Assembly: GCA_946410595.1 (NCBI GenBank)
Contig: CAMKAU010000005.1
Coordinates: forward strand, 1-53,980
Direction: 5' to 3'
DNA from: an uncultured Clostridia bacterium
GTDB taxonomy: Bacteria > Bacillota > Clostridia > Oscillospirales > CAG-272
DNA length: 53,980 nt
In this document: positions 25,478 to 33,344 of the stretch, in pieces
Numbering within the stretch: position 1 is the stretch's first letter
How the letters are laid out: each line of letters begins with the position of its first letter
The notes under the pieces: generated by a model
Told to the model about the DNA's origin: nothing
The model's database searches: none
What the model saw: the letters and a program-made list of their open reading frames with translations, nothing else
Translations under genes and position numbers: made by a program

Positions 25478-26241
25478 TACCAAAAACGATCCATTATTGC
25501 TGGTTCGGAGGAAATCCCTTTCCTCCCAAAATAAAAAAATGTTTGAAAAGCTGGAAAAAATACTGCCCTGACTATCAAATCGTAGAGTGGAACGATACCA
25601 ATATTGATATTGGACTTATGCCCTCATACGTGCAGCAGGCGTACCAAGCAAAAAAATGGGCATACGTGAGCGATTATGCGCGTTTATGGGTGATTTACCA
25701 TCAGGGCGGTATCTATTTGGATACGGACGTTGAGTTAAAAAAATCTCTTTCGCCGCTGTTAGGACACAAGGCGTTTTTCGGTTTTGAGAGCAACGACTAT
25801 AAGATGGTTGCGACGGGGTTAGGGTTCGGCGCGGAAAAGGGAGTCGGCTTGCTGAAAGAACTGATGGAAACATATCAAGACCTATCTTTCCCAACCGACA
25901 AAAACGTGAAACCGACACCGAACACGTGGATAAACTGGCCTGTATTTGAAAAACACGGAGTAGTGAGGAACGATACCATGCAGGAGATCTGCGACGGTAT
26001 CGCAATCTATCCGGGAGAGTATTTTGATCCGATGCACGGGTATTTTGACGGCGAGATTTGCGTTACGGAAAAAACCTTTTCCATCCATCATTATACCATG
26101 ACGTGGCTGGATAACCGTGAGAATATTGTCAGACAAAACAAACGATTAAGAAGAAGAACTCGAAGAGCAAGAGTTTTGAAAAGGATATTTGGCGAAAAAC
26201 TGTATGGCGCGATCAGGAGAATAGTAAAAGAGGGAAAATAG
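25474..26241 (+). CDS. GT32-like capsular polysaccharide glycosyltransferase (second copy type)
   Basis: A 255-residue protein with IPKTIHYCWFGGNPFPPKIKK at the N-terminus, WAYVSDYARLWVIYHQGGIYLDTDVEL with the DXD motif, and HHYTMTWLDNREN near the end. It is clearly related to the protein at 13529 but differs along the whole length, so it is an old paralogue or was separately acquired. The basic tail (KRLRRRTRRARVLKRIFG) may contact the membrane. It probably adds another residue of the repeat unit. Confidence 0.88.
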   Translation: MIPKTIHYCWFGGNPFPPKIKKCLKSWKKYCPDYQIVEWNDTNIDIGLMPSYVQQAYQAKKWAYVSDYARLWVIYHQGGIYLDTDVELKKSLSPLLGHKAFFGFESNDYKMVATGLGFGAEKGVGLLKELMETYQDLSFPTDKNVKPTPNTWINWPVFEKHGVVRNDTMQEICDGIAIYPGEYFDPMHGYFDGEICVTEKTFSIHHYTMTWLDNRENIVRQNKRLRRRTRRARVLKRIFGEKLYGAIRRIVKEGK

Positions 26242-26268
26242 GTTTATTGCAGAAAAGAGGTAAAACGT

Positions 26269-27387
26269 ATGCGCGAAATCGTTGGCCCGAAAGACCCACG
26301 CAATTACGGGTTGGACTTGTTAAAGATTATTGCTATGTATATGGTTGCAGTTATACATATTATGGGGCACGGAGGTGTGTTACATAATGTTGAAGATTTT
26401 TCTGCAAATTATGTTTTTGGTTGGAGCTTAGAGGCAGTTGTAATCTGTGCGGTAGATATTTATGTGATCATAAGCGGATACTTGTATGCCGGTAGAACAA
26501 GAAAGTTAAAAAACATAGTTTATTTATGGATGACTGTTTTGTTCTATTCCGTTTTGGTTCCGATTGCATTTTCAATTGCGGGTTATGAGATCGGAATAAA
26601 ATCGTTGATCAAAGATTTTTTTCCGGTTTTATTTAATAAGTATTGGTTCTTTACTCAGTATTTTGCTCTGTTTTTGGTCATTCCTTTTTTGAATACTCTA
26701 TTGGCCGATAAAAAAACAGCGCTGAGAGTTCTCGTGATTGGCACGTTTTTGCTTTCGATCACGCGAGTTTTGGCGCTGGGGGCCGACCTGTATTTTACCA
26801 ATGGGGGATATAGCTTTTTGTGGTTTGTGATGCTGTACTGTTGGGGAGGATATCTTAAACTTTATGGCGTCTCTGAAAAAATCACAAATAAAATCGCAAT
26901 TCTGCTCCTGATAGTAAGTGTTTTTATGATTGCGTCCTCCAAGATCATTCTTTCATATCTTACGACCGAGCGTTTCGGGGAAGAAAGGTATGCGGGGATT
27001 TTGATCGGGTATAATTCGCCCTTTGTTTTATTATCGGCAATATGCTGGGTCGTGCTCTTTTCGCGTATAAAAATAAACGCCGGTTCCCGGCGCGTTAAAA
27101 TTGCGGAAACCGTTTCCGCCGCGACTTTCGGTATTTATTTGATCCACGAAAACCCTGCGTTCAGAAGCAACGTGATATCAGACCGCTTTATCGGTTTTGC
27201 CGGAGACCCTGCCGGACTGATGATCATAAAAGTTTTGGGCGTTGCTGCTCTGGTTTTTCTGGCATGTTTTTGTGTGGACCTATTGAGATCGTGGTTGTTT
27301 AAACTGCTGAGAATAAAAAAGATTTCCAATGCGGTTGGAGAAAGAATAACAAGTTTGGCGGATCAGTGTTATAATAAGATGCTTTGA
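26269..27387 (+). CDS. Acyltransferase family 3 membrane protein
   Basis: A 372-residue integral membrane protein with about ten hydrophobic segments. The first, NYGLDLLKIIAMYMVAVIHIMGHGG, contains the conserved His of acyltransferase-3 proteins (AVIHI), followed by SLEAVVICAVDIYVIISGYLY. These enzymes usually O-acetylate surface glycans. Codon use and base composition are more AT-rich than in the flanking genes, a mild sign of separate origin. A gap of 49 bases separates it from the cytidylyltransferase gene. Confidence 0.87.
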   Translation: MREIVGPKDPRNYGLDLLKIIAMYMVAVIHIMGHGGVLHNVEDFSANYVFGWSLEAVVICAVDIYVIISGYLYAGRTRKLKNIVYLWMTVLFYSVLVPIAFSIAGYEIGIKSLIKDFFPVLFNKYWFFTQYFALFLVIPFLNTLLADKKTALRVLVIGTFLLSITRVLALGADLYFTNGGYSFLWFVMLYCWGGYLKLYGVSEKITNKIAILLLIVSVFMIASSKIILSYLTTERFGEERYAGILIGYNSPFVLLSAICWVVLFSRIKINAGSRRVKIAETVSAATFGIYLIHENPAFRSNVISDRFIGFAGDPAGLMIIKVLGVAALVFLACFCVDLLRSWLFKLLRIKKISNAVGERITSLADQCYNKML

Positions 27388-27436
27388 TTTATCATTGCAT
27401 TTTTATCATTCGAAATGATCTAGTGAGGAGCAGTTT

Positions 27437-28156
27437 GTGAATATCGCTATTATCATTGCCGGCGGAGTCGGCAATCGTATGGGAGCAAAGATTCCTAAAC
27501 AGTTTATTGAGGTGGATGGCAAACACGTTCTGGCGTACACCTGCGAATCGTTCCAAAGTAGCGCCTTAATCGATGCTATCGAGATCGTTTGCATCGAAGG
27601 CTGGGAAGATGTTGTTTGGGGTTATAAAAAAAAGTACGGAATCAGCAAATTGAAATGGATAACAAAAGGCGGAAGCAGCGTACAGGAGTCCATAAAAAAA
27701 GGCGTTTTTTATTTAAAAGATAAAGTTCTTGATACCGACACCGTCATCATTCACGACGGGATCCGGCCTTTGGTTGATTACGGTGTTTTGGACGACGTGA
27801 TCGAAAAATGCGAGAAATACGGAAACGGCGTCACATCGATGCCGTATAACGAACAGATTTTTTTGGTGGACAACGAAGTTTCGACAGTCCGGTATATTCC
27901 GCGAGAAACGCTGAGAAGAGTGGCAACCCCGCAGGCGTACCGGTACAAGCTGCTGTATGAAAAATACAAAGAAGCTTTTGAAAAAGGCGTAGGGGTGACT
28001 GGCTCATCCTACACGAATACCATGATGGTGGATCTGGGAGTACGGTTGTACTTTGCGAAGGGTTCTGACAGAAATATCAAATTAACCACGCCGGGGGATT
28101 TGGAAATATTCAGAGCCATGATAAAAGGTAAGGACGATGACAAACTTAGAAATTGA
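27437..28156 (+). CDS. IspD/TarI-like CTP:sugar- or polyol-phosphate cytidylyltransferase
   Basis: A 239-residue Rossmann-like nucleotidyltransferase: IAIIIAGGVGNRMGAKIPKQFIEVDGKHVL is the CTP-binding signature shared by IspD and TarI, with the conserved Arg and Lys. IIHDGIRPLVD and VATPQAYRY are further family motifs. In this place, with LicD and an epimerase in the same operon, it is more likely to make a CDP-polyol or CDP-sugar donor for the surface polymer than to act in isoprenoid synthesis. Ribitol phosphate is one candidate, but no TarJ-type reductase is present. It overlaps the next gene by 20 bases. Confidence 0.85.
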   Translation: MNIAIIIAGGVGNRMGAKIPKQFIEVDGKHVLAYTCESFQSSALIDAIEIVCIEGWEDVVWGYKKKYGISKLKWITKGGSSVQESIKKGVFYLKDKVLDTDTVIIHDGIRPLVDYGVLDDVIEKCEKYGNGVTSMPYNEQIFLVDNEVSTVRYIPRETLRRVATPQAYRYKLLYEKYKEAFEKGVGVTGSSYTNTMMVDLGVRLYFAKGSDRNIKLTTPGDLEIFRAMIKGKDDDKLRN

Positions 28157-29165
28157 AGATGTTCAAACGGTTGCGGAGCTTCCTTACGACTGGTCTTTAT
28201 TGACGGGCAAAACCCTGTTGATCAGCGGGGGAACGGGTTTTATCGGTTCTTTTTTGAGCGACGTCGTCAGATACAGAAACAGAGTCTATAACCAGAACAT
28301 AAAAATCATCGCTTTGTCAAGACACGGAGGGCACAGCGACGATTCCGTTCGCTGCATCAAACACGACGTTTGCCTCCCCATAGACTTGCCGGATCCAGTT
28401 GACTACATTCTCCATTTAGCGTCGAACACCCATCCCCGGCAGTACCGGGAGGATCCTGTCGGTACCATTATGAGCAACGTTTTGGGGACTTACAACCTGC
28501 TCGAGCTGGCAACAAGAAAGTCCGTAAAAAAGGTTCTGTTAGCTTCTTCTTGTGAGATATACGGGGAGTGCGATGAAAAGCCCGTGGACGAACTCTTTTG
28601 CGGATATCTGAACCCGAATACCGCCAGAGCCGGTTATAATGAGGCAAAACGGGTCTCGGAAGCGCTCGGACAGTCTTTTTTGCAGCAACACGGAGTTCCG
28701 TTTTGCGTTCTCAGACTGGCCCGTGTGTTCGGCGCGGATAAAACAAAGCAGGACACAAAAGCCATGGCACAGTTTATCAGAAACGCTGTGGACAATCAAA
28801 ATATCGTGTTAAAAAGCAAGGGAACGCAAAAGTATTCTTTTATCTATATCGCCGATGCTGCGGCAGGTCTGTTGAAAGCTCTTTTTGACGGCGAAATCGG
28901 CGAAGCGTATAATTTGTGCGCAGATAATGAAGACCTGACTTTGGGACAGTATGCCGAGTACGTTTCTTCTCTGGCCGGGAAAAGCGTGATTTACGATATC
29001 GAAAACGATCCGGGCGCGTCTGCCGTCAAGAACGCGTTGCTCGATAATACAAAAATAAAAAAGATCGGTTTTAGGCCGAGTTTTTCTGTAAAAGACGGGA
29101 TCAAACGGACGTATCTCATTTTAAAAGAGAGCGGGACAGACAAACGGCAGACGGACGCTTTGTGA
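28137..29165 (+). CDS. NAD-dependent sugar epimerase/dehydratase (extended SDR)
   Basis: A 342-residue extended short-chain dehydrogenase: the NAD motif ISGGTGFIGSFL (about residues 30-41), HLASNTHP, the active-site serine in LASSCEIYGE, and YNEAKR with the catalytic Tyr and Lys. The C-terminal half follows the UDP-glucuronate decarboxylase/dTDP-glucose dehydratase pattern (FIYIADAAAGLLKAL). An N-terminal extension of about 25 residues precedes the Rossmann core. The 20-base overlap with the cytidylyltransferase gene suggests that the two act on one pathway. The exact sugar cannot be read from the sequence. Confidence 0.88.
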   Translation: MTNLEIEDVQTVAELPYDWSLLTGKTLLISGGTGFIGSFLSDVVRYRNRVYNQNIKIIALSRHGGHSDDSVRCIKHDVCLPIDLPDPVDYILHLASNTHPRQYREDPVGTIMSNVLGTYNLLELATRKSVKKVLLASSCEIYGECDEKPVDELFCGYLNPNTARAGYNEAKRVSEALGQSFLQQHGVPFCVLRLARVFGADKTKQDTKAMAQFIRNAVDNQNIVLKSKGTQKYSFIYIADAAAGLLKALFDGEIGEAYNLCADNEDLTLGQYAEYVSSLAGKSVIYDIENDPGASAVKNALLDNTKIKKIGFRPSFSVKDGIKRTYLILKESGTDKRQTDAL

Positions 29166-29274
29166 CTTCAAAGCATCTAATGGAAAAACGCCCGCCGCGT
29201 CGGAGGAGCGGATCCGGCCGGTCAAAGGATTTCGCCAAACAAACGGAGAAGGATGACGGAAAGGAGCGCGGCGG

Positions 29275-29841
29275 ATGATGAAACGGATTTTGCTCGCCCT
29301 GAAGATCCTGTTTCCGGAATATATGACGCTGATTTTGCTTGCCGGCGGCAGTTTCGTTCTCTGGCGCTTGCTCGCGGCAAAGTTCCGCGGCCGCGCCGCG
29401 TGGAGGGGCGTCCATATCGTTTTGTCCGTCCTGGCTGTCGCGGGGATCCTCCGGTTTTCCGTGTTCGGCAGAGAGAGCGACGGGGCGCGCCGGTTCATTC
29501 TGTTTGCGGACAGCGAGCCGTGGGATTTTATTCCGGAGTTATACAGGAACCTTTTCCTCTACTATCCTCTGGGACTTTTCCTGCCGCACGCGATCGGCGG
29601 GGAGGAGACCGCCCGGCGGCGCGGGATCTGCGTTTTGGCGGCGTTTTTCCTCTCGGTTGCGGTGGAGACGTGGCAATACGCCTTCGGGACCGGGGTCGCG
29701 CAGCTTTCGGACGTGCTGATGAACACGCTGGGCGCGGCGATCGGCGCGGCGGCTTACGCCGGGCGTTCCCGCGCGGGAGCCGGCAAGGGCCGCGAGGATG
29801 CGAAAAAAGCGACAGAGAGCCCCCTCTCGCCTGACGAATAA
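29275..29841 (+). CDS. VanZ-like membrane protein
   Basis: A 188-residue protein with four or five hydrophobic segments and the VanZ core: PWDFIPELYRNLFLYYPLGLFLPH followed by AVETWQYAFGTGVAQLSDVLMNTLGAAIG, including the conserved E-x-x-Q and the Asp of the SDVLMNTLG motif. AAAGGAG precedes the ATG. It is the last gene before a strong terminator and may close the polysaccharide operon. It is distinct from the shorter VanZ-like protein at 3740. Confidence 0.84.
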   Translation: MMKRILLALKILFPEYMTLILLAGGSFVLWRLLAAKFRGRAAWRGVHIVLSVLAVAGILRFSVFGRESDGARRFILFADSEPWDFIPELYRNLFLYYPLGLFLPHAIGGEETARRRGICVLAAFFLSVAVETWQYAFGTGVAQLSDVLMNTLGAAIGAAAYAGRSRAGAGKGREDAKKATESPLSPDE

Positions 29842-29846
29842 AAAAA

Positions 29847-29888
29847 CCCGTCCGGCGGACCTGTAAGCGTCCGCCGGACGGGAGTTTT
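29847..29888. terminator. Strong bidirectional terminator ending the polysaccharide operon
   Basis: CCCGTCCGGCGGAC (29847-29860) pairs perfectly with GTCCGCCGGACGGG (29869-29882) around an 8-base loop, with A6 before and AGTTTTTT after. It separates the plus-strand operon from the convergent phosphoesterase gene. Confidence 0.93.
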
Positions 29889-29898
29889 TTATCGTTTC

Positions 29899-31569
29899 TC
29901 AGGGCAGGGTGATCTCGCCGCTGACCGTGCCGCTCACAGCGTCCCAGGAGTCGACCGCTTTGACAAGGACGCGGTAGGAACCGGCCTTCTCCATCGGGAT
30001 CGAGTAGGTAAAGGTCTTCAGCATATCCGCCGCGGTCGCGCGGGCGTAGAAATCGCTGAGGGCGAGGACGGTCTTTGCCGTCTTGCCCGTGGCGGTATCC
30101 ACGATCTGAATCTCGTAGTGGTGGACGAAGTCGTCGTCCGTGCCCGCCGGGAGGGAGAGGGTCAGGGTGTGTCCTTCGCCGGCCGTCAGAGTCAGCGGGC
30201 CGGAGAGGGAGGGAGCGGTGTTCGCCGCTTCCCGTTCGGCTCTGCGGTAGAGGGTGAGGTGCGAGCCGTCCGCCTGCGGGGCGGGGAGCTCCCACGCCGT
30301 TTTGATCTCCTTCTTTTCGGAGAAGAGCATACGGGTGATCCGGACGTTTCCGCCCTCGTCGATCTGGACGAGCAGCCCGGTCGAAACCTCCCCGTTGGGG
30401 ACGGCCAGCTGCGTCTTGTCGTTGACCATGTTGTCGTACTTATCAAGCTCAAAAGCGGTGTCCGCGGTGGAGCCGCAGTTGACCGCGGTAAAGGCGGTCT
30501 GCATGATGGAGCGCTCGTCGAAGACCGGCGTGTGGGTGTGCCCGGTGAAGACGATGACCTGCGGGTACTTTTCAAGGACCGCGCCGAGGTTTTCGGTGCG
30601 CCAGCGGCTGTGTCCCGGCTCGAAATCCACCTCGCTGCCATAGGTCGTGTCCGCGATCGTCGGATGCGTTACCACAAAGACGTAGGAGGAGGGATCCTTT
30701 GCGGTGATGTCGGCAAGGGTATTGTCGATCCATGTCAAAACGTCCGCGGCAAAGGGCGTGCCGTAGCCGTAGCTTGCCGGCTCCACAACGAGGAAATGAT
30801 ACCCGAAGAGAACGCTGTGGCGGTATCCTTTTTCCAGATTGGAGTCAACGTCCATCGCGTAGTAGTCCGCGCCGAGGTACGTTTCCTTCAGCGAGGGCTG
30901 GAAGGTCAGGGTGGAGCGGGTGTCGTGGTTGCCGACGGCGACCAGTACGTTCGTCCCGAGCGATTTGTTTTTGTACTCGGAGAGGATCGTCGCAAAGCGC
31001 GTGATCTCGGAGTTTGCCGATTTGTCACCTTTCGAGAGGTTGGAGACCATATCGCCCGCGACCGTAAGACCTCGCAGTCCGTTGGGGTCTTTTTTGGCGG
31101 CTTCGGCCAGCAGCTGGTTCAGCGCGTTGGTGAACATCCCCTTGTTCTTGGTCGCCTTGACGTTGATATGCACGTCGGAGATCGCGCCGAAGGAGAAGAC
31201 GATCTTCGTTTCGTCAAACGACGGCAGGGGCTCTTTGATCTCGGGGATAGGGGTCGTTTCAACGGGGGCCGTCGCCGGCGTCGTTTCGGCACGGGAGGTT
31301 GACGGAGTCGTCTCAGCGGGGGTCGTCCCGGGCGTCGTCTCGGCGGAGGTGGTTGACGGAGTCGTTTCGGAGGAGGCGGTCTCCGCTGTTTTTGTGTCCG
31401 CGGGGGCGGTTCCGGGCGCCGTTTCGGCGGGGACAGTCCCGGTCGGCGACGTGTCCGTGAGCGCGTCGGTCCCTTCCGGCGGAAGGGCCGGCTCGGCGGC
31501 GCAGCCGCAGCAGCCGATCACAGCGGCAAAGGAGAGCAGAATAAGGAAAAGCGGGTGTCTTGATCTCAT
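29899..31569 (-). CDS. Secreted metallophosphoesterase lipoprotein with Thr/Pro-rich linker
   Basis: A 556-residue protein with a signal peptide ending in a lipobox-like AVIGC (Cys20), then a Thr/Pro/Glu-rich linker (about 38-107) of repeated AETTP-type units. A calcineurin-like phosphoesterase domain (about 122-410) shows all metal motifs: SDVH (131-134), GD (172-173), GNHD (213-216), H302 and GHTH (343-346). The last ~110 residues look like a beta-sandwich domain. The enzyme would act outside the cell, anchored by lipid, and probably cleaves phosphoesters or pyrophosphates; the substrate is unknown. It stands alone between a terminator and a divergent promoter region. Confidence 0.9.
   Translation of the reverse strand: MRSRHPLFLILLSFAAVIGCCGCAAEPALPPEGTDALTDTSPTGTVPAETAPGTAPADTKTAETASSETTPSTTSAETTPGTTPAETTPSTSRAETTPATAPVETTPIPEIKEPLPSFDETKIVFSFGAISDVHINVKATKNKGMFTNALNQLLAEAAKKDPNGLRGLTVAGDMVSNLSKGDKSANSEITRFATILSEYKNKSLGTNVLVAVGNHDTRSTLTFQPSLKETYLGADYYAMDVDSNLEKGYRHSVLFGYHFLVVEPASYGYGTPFAADVLTWIDNTLADITAKDPSSYVFVVTHPTIADTTYGSEVDFEPGHSRWRTENLGAVLEKYPQVIVFTGHTHTPVFDERSIMQTAFTAVNCGSTADTAFELDKYDNMVNDKTQLAVPNGEVSTGLLVQIDEGGNVRITRMLFSEKKEIKTAWELPAPQADGSHLTLYRRAEREAANTAPSLSGPLTLTAGEGHTLTLSLPAGTDDDFVHHYEIQIVDTATGKTAKTVLALSDFYARATAADMLKTFTYSIPMEKAGSYRVLVKAVDSWDAVSGTVSGEITLP
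31249..31458. repeat. Degenerate tandem repeat encoding the Thr/Pro linker
   Basis: This segment of the phosphoesterase gene repeats short units coding for AETTP-GTTP/STT-type sequence, with a 30-33 base periodicity. It is a typical cell-wall spanning linker and a likely site of length variation between strains. Confidence 0.7.
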
Positions 31570-31795
31570 GATTTTTTCCCTTTTTTACCGGCCGGGCGGG
31601 TTTCGTCCCGGCGGAACTTTTTAATTTAACATATCACAACCCGGCGGAAAAAGCAATTTTTTTCTACCTCTCCGGGCAAAAAACGGCAAAAAGACGCCAA
31701 GAATCCGCAAGTAAGAGAAACCGCAAGCCCGGCCGCGCCCGGTGGTTTCCTCGCTGCCTTTCTTCTCCGCAAGGAGAAAATCACAAAAAAACATC

Positions 31796-31823
31796 GAATT
31801 ATGTGATTTTACTCACACAATTC
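31796..31823. promoter_or_regulatory. CRP/FNR-superfamily-like binding site
   Basis: GAATTATGTGA (31796-31806), TTTTAC, TCACACAATTC (31813-31823): 11-bp arms with one mismatch and a core TGTGA-N6-TCACA, identical to the CRP consensus half-sites. The centre is 71.5 bases before the predicted start of the promoter at 31846, a classical class I activator position. A second overlapping pairing exists (AAAATCACA at 31777-31785 with TGTGATTTT at 31802-31810). The rest of the 31570-31899 gap shows no gene. Confidence 0.65.
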
Positions 31824-31845
31824 GTAAAAAAAGCGTGATCGAGGC

Positions 31846-31874
31846 TTGACAAACCGGTTCTGCTCAGCTATAAT
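31846..31874 (+). promoter_or_regulatory. Consensus promoter of the DUF4143 ATPase gene
   Basis: TTGACA (31846-31851), 17-bp spacer, TATAAT (31869-31874), both perfect. The expected start is 31881, giving a 19-base leader before the ATG at 31900. Confidence 0.9.
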
Positions 31875-31899
31875 ACAAAAGCAAAGGACGGTGATGTAA

Positions 31900-33216
31900 A
31901 TGAAACGCTACGTCATGGAAGATCTGTACCGGTGGAAGGAATCGAAAAGAAGAAAACCGCTCGTTCTGCTCGGAGCAAGGCAGGTCGGGAAAACATGGAT
32001 CCTGGAAGAATTCGGAAAGACGTTCCCGGACGGTTTTGTCCGGATCAACTTTGATAAGCAGCCGGAGTTTCATTCGTTTTTTCAGACGACAAAGGACGTA
32101 AAGCGGATCATACAGAATCTCTCGCTGGCTGTCGGACGTCCGATCACCCCGGATACCCTGATTATTCTGGATGAAATACAGGCGTGCGGAGACGCACTGA
32201 ATACGTTGAAGTATTTTTGCGAAGACGCGCCGGAATACTATGTTGCAAGCGCAGGCTCTTTGCTCGGTCTGATGCTGGCCAAAGGCTTTCCCGTCGGGAA
32301 GGTGGATTTTCTTCGGATGGGCCCTATGACATTTGAGGAGTTTTTGGAGGCGAACGGCGACCGGAATCTCGCGGAATACCTCAAAAGTATAAATTCCGTT
32401 GAAGCGATCCCGGAGCTGTTTTCCGGTCCGCTGACCGAAAAGCTGAAAATGTATTTCATCGTGGGCGGAATGCCGGAGGCCGTGAAAGTCTGGACGGAAG
32501 ACAGAGATGTGCGCGAAGTGGATCGGATCCAAAGCGAGATCCTCGAAGCCTACGAACACGATTTTGCCAAGCACGCCGATCCGTATGACGTGCCGAAGAT
32601 CCGTTTGATCTGGCACTCGCTCCCCTCCCAATTGGCGAAAGAGAACAAAAAGTTTCTTTACAGCGCGGTCAAAAAAGGTGCCCGGGCGAGAGAATATGAA
32701 AACGCCCTGAACTGGCTGATCAACGCGGATCTGCTGAAGAAGGTAACGCGGATCACGAAGCCGGGGATCCCGTTGTCGGCGTACGAGGATCCGGATGCGT
32801 TCAAAGTTTATATGGGGGACGTCGGTCTTCTTCGCCGGCACGCCCGTCTGGCGAGTTCCGCCTTCAGCGAAGAAACCCGGCTTTTTGAGGAGTTCAAAGG
32901 CGCGTTGACCGAAAACTACGTTCTGGAAAGCTTGTTGAGGATCCCGGACACAGGGATCCATTACTGGTCGGAAACGCCTTATGAAGTCGATTTTGTCATT
33001 CAGCTTGAAAACGATATTTTCCCGGTCGAGGTGAAGGCCGGAAAGAGCGTAAGAGCGGTGAGCATCAAAAACTACGCCGAAAAATATGAAGACAAGACCA
33101 AGCTTTGCGTGCGGCTTTCCATGAAGAATCTTTCCTATGACGGGAAGATCCTGAACGTTCCGCTCTATCTGGCAGACGAACTGGAGAGGCTGATCGGCAT
33201 TGCCGCGAGAGGGTGA
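31900..33216 (+). CDS. AAA ATPase with DUF4143 and nuclease-like C-terminus
   Basis: A 438-residue protein of the widespread AAA_14/DUF4143 family. Walker A is GARQVGKT (25-32), Walker B LIILDEIQ (87-94), and a sensor-like YYVASAGSLLG follows. The DUF4143 part occupies about 210-370. The C-terminus has YEVDFVIQLENDIFPVEVKAGKS, matching the D...ExK pattern of PD-(D/E)XK nuclease folds. The family is abundant in gut anaerobes, often as isolated single genes, and its function is unsettled, with defence or mobile-element roles suggested. Here it has its own consensus promoter and a CRP-like site upstream. Confidence 0.9.
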   Translation: MKRYVMEDLYRWKESKRRKPLVLLGARQVGKTWILEEFGKTFPDGFVRINFDKQPEFHSFFQTTKDVKRIIQNLSLAVGRPITPDTLIILDEIQACGDALNTLKYFCEDAPEYYVASAGSLLGLMLAKGFPVGKVDFLRMGPMTFEEFLEANGDRNLAEYLKSINSVEAIPELFSGPLTEKLKMYFIVGGMPEAVKVWTEDRDVREVDRIQSEILEAYEHDFAKHADPYDVPKIRLIWHSLPSQLAKENKKFLYSAVKKGARAREYENALNWLINADLLKKVTRITKPGIPLSAYEDPDAFKVYMGDVGLLRRHARLASSAFSEETRLFEEFKGALTENYVLESLLRIPDTGIHYWSETPYEVDFVIQLENDIFPVEVKAGKSVRAVSIKNYAEKYEDKTKLCVRLSMKNLSYDGKILNVPLYLADELERLIGIAARG

Positions 33217-33266
33217 AAAACCGGTACGGCGGGACGCCTGCCTTTTGTCAAAAATTGACGGACTCG

Positions 33267-33306
33267 CCGCCGGGGGCTTGCTTTCCCCGCCCGGCGGTGG
33301 TATACT
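33267..33306 (+). promoter_or_regulatory. Promoter with inverted repeat, ribokinase/SIS operon
   Basis: TTGCTT (33278-33283), 17-bp spacer, TATACT (33301-33306). The -35 lies in the loop of an inverted repeat, CCGCCGGG (33267-33274) with CCCGGCGG (33290-33297), which could be an operator. A role as a weak terminator of the upstream gene is an alternative, but there is no T-run after it. Confidence 0.6.
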
Positions 33307-33344
33307 GGACTCAAACAAACTACGACCGAAAAGAGGGAAAGACT

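Noticed and set aside
27437..28156. Genuine isoprenoid IspD
   Set aside because: The motifs alone allow it, but the gene sits in a capsule operon, overlaps a sugar epimerase gene and co-occurs with LicD, so a polymer-related cytidylyltransferase is preferred.
30118..31302. Long open frame of 394 codons on the plus strand
   Set aside because: It is the antisense of the metallophosphoesterase gene, which has a signal peptide and all metal motifs. The antisense product is a low-complexity Gly/Arg/Val-rich sequence.
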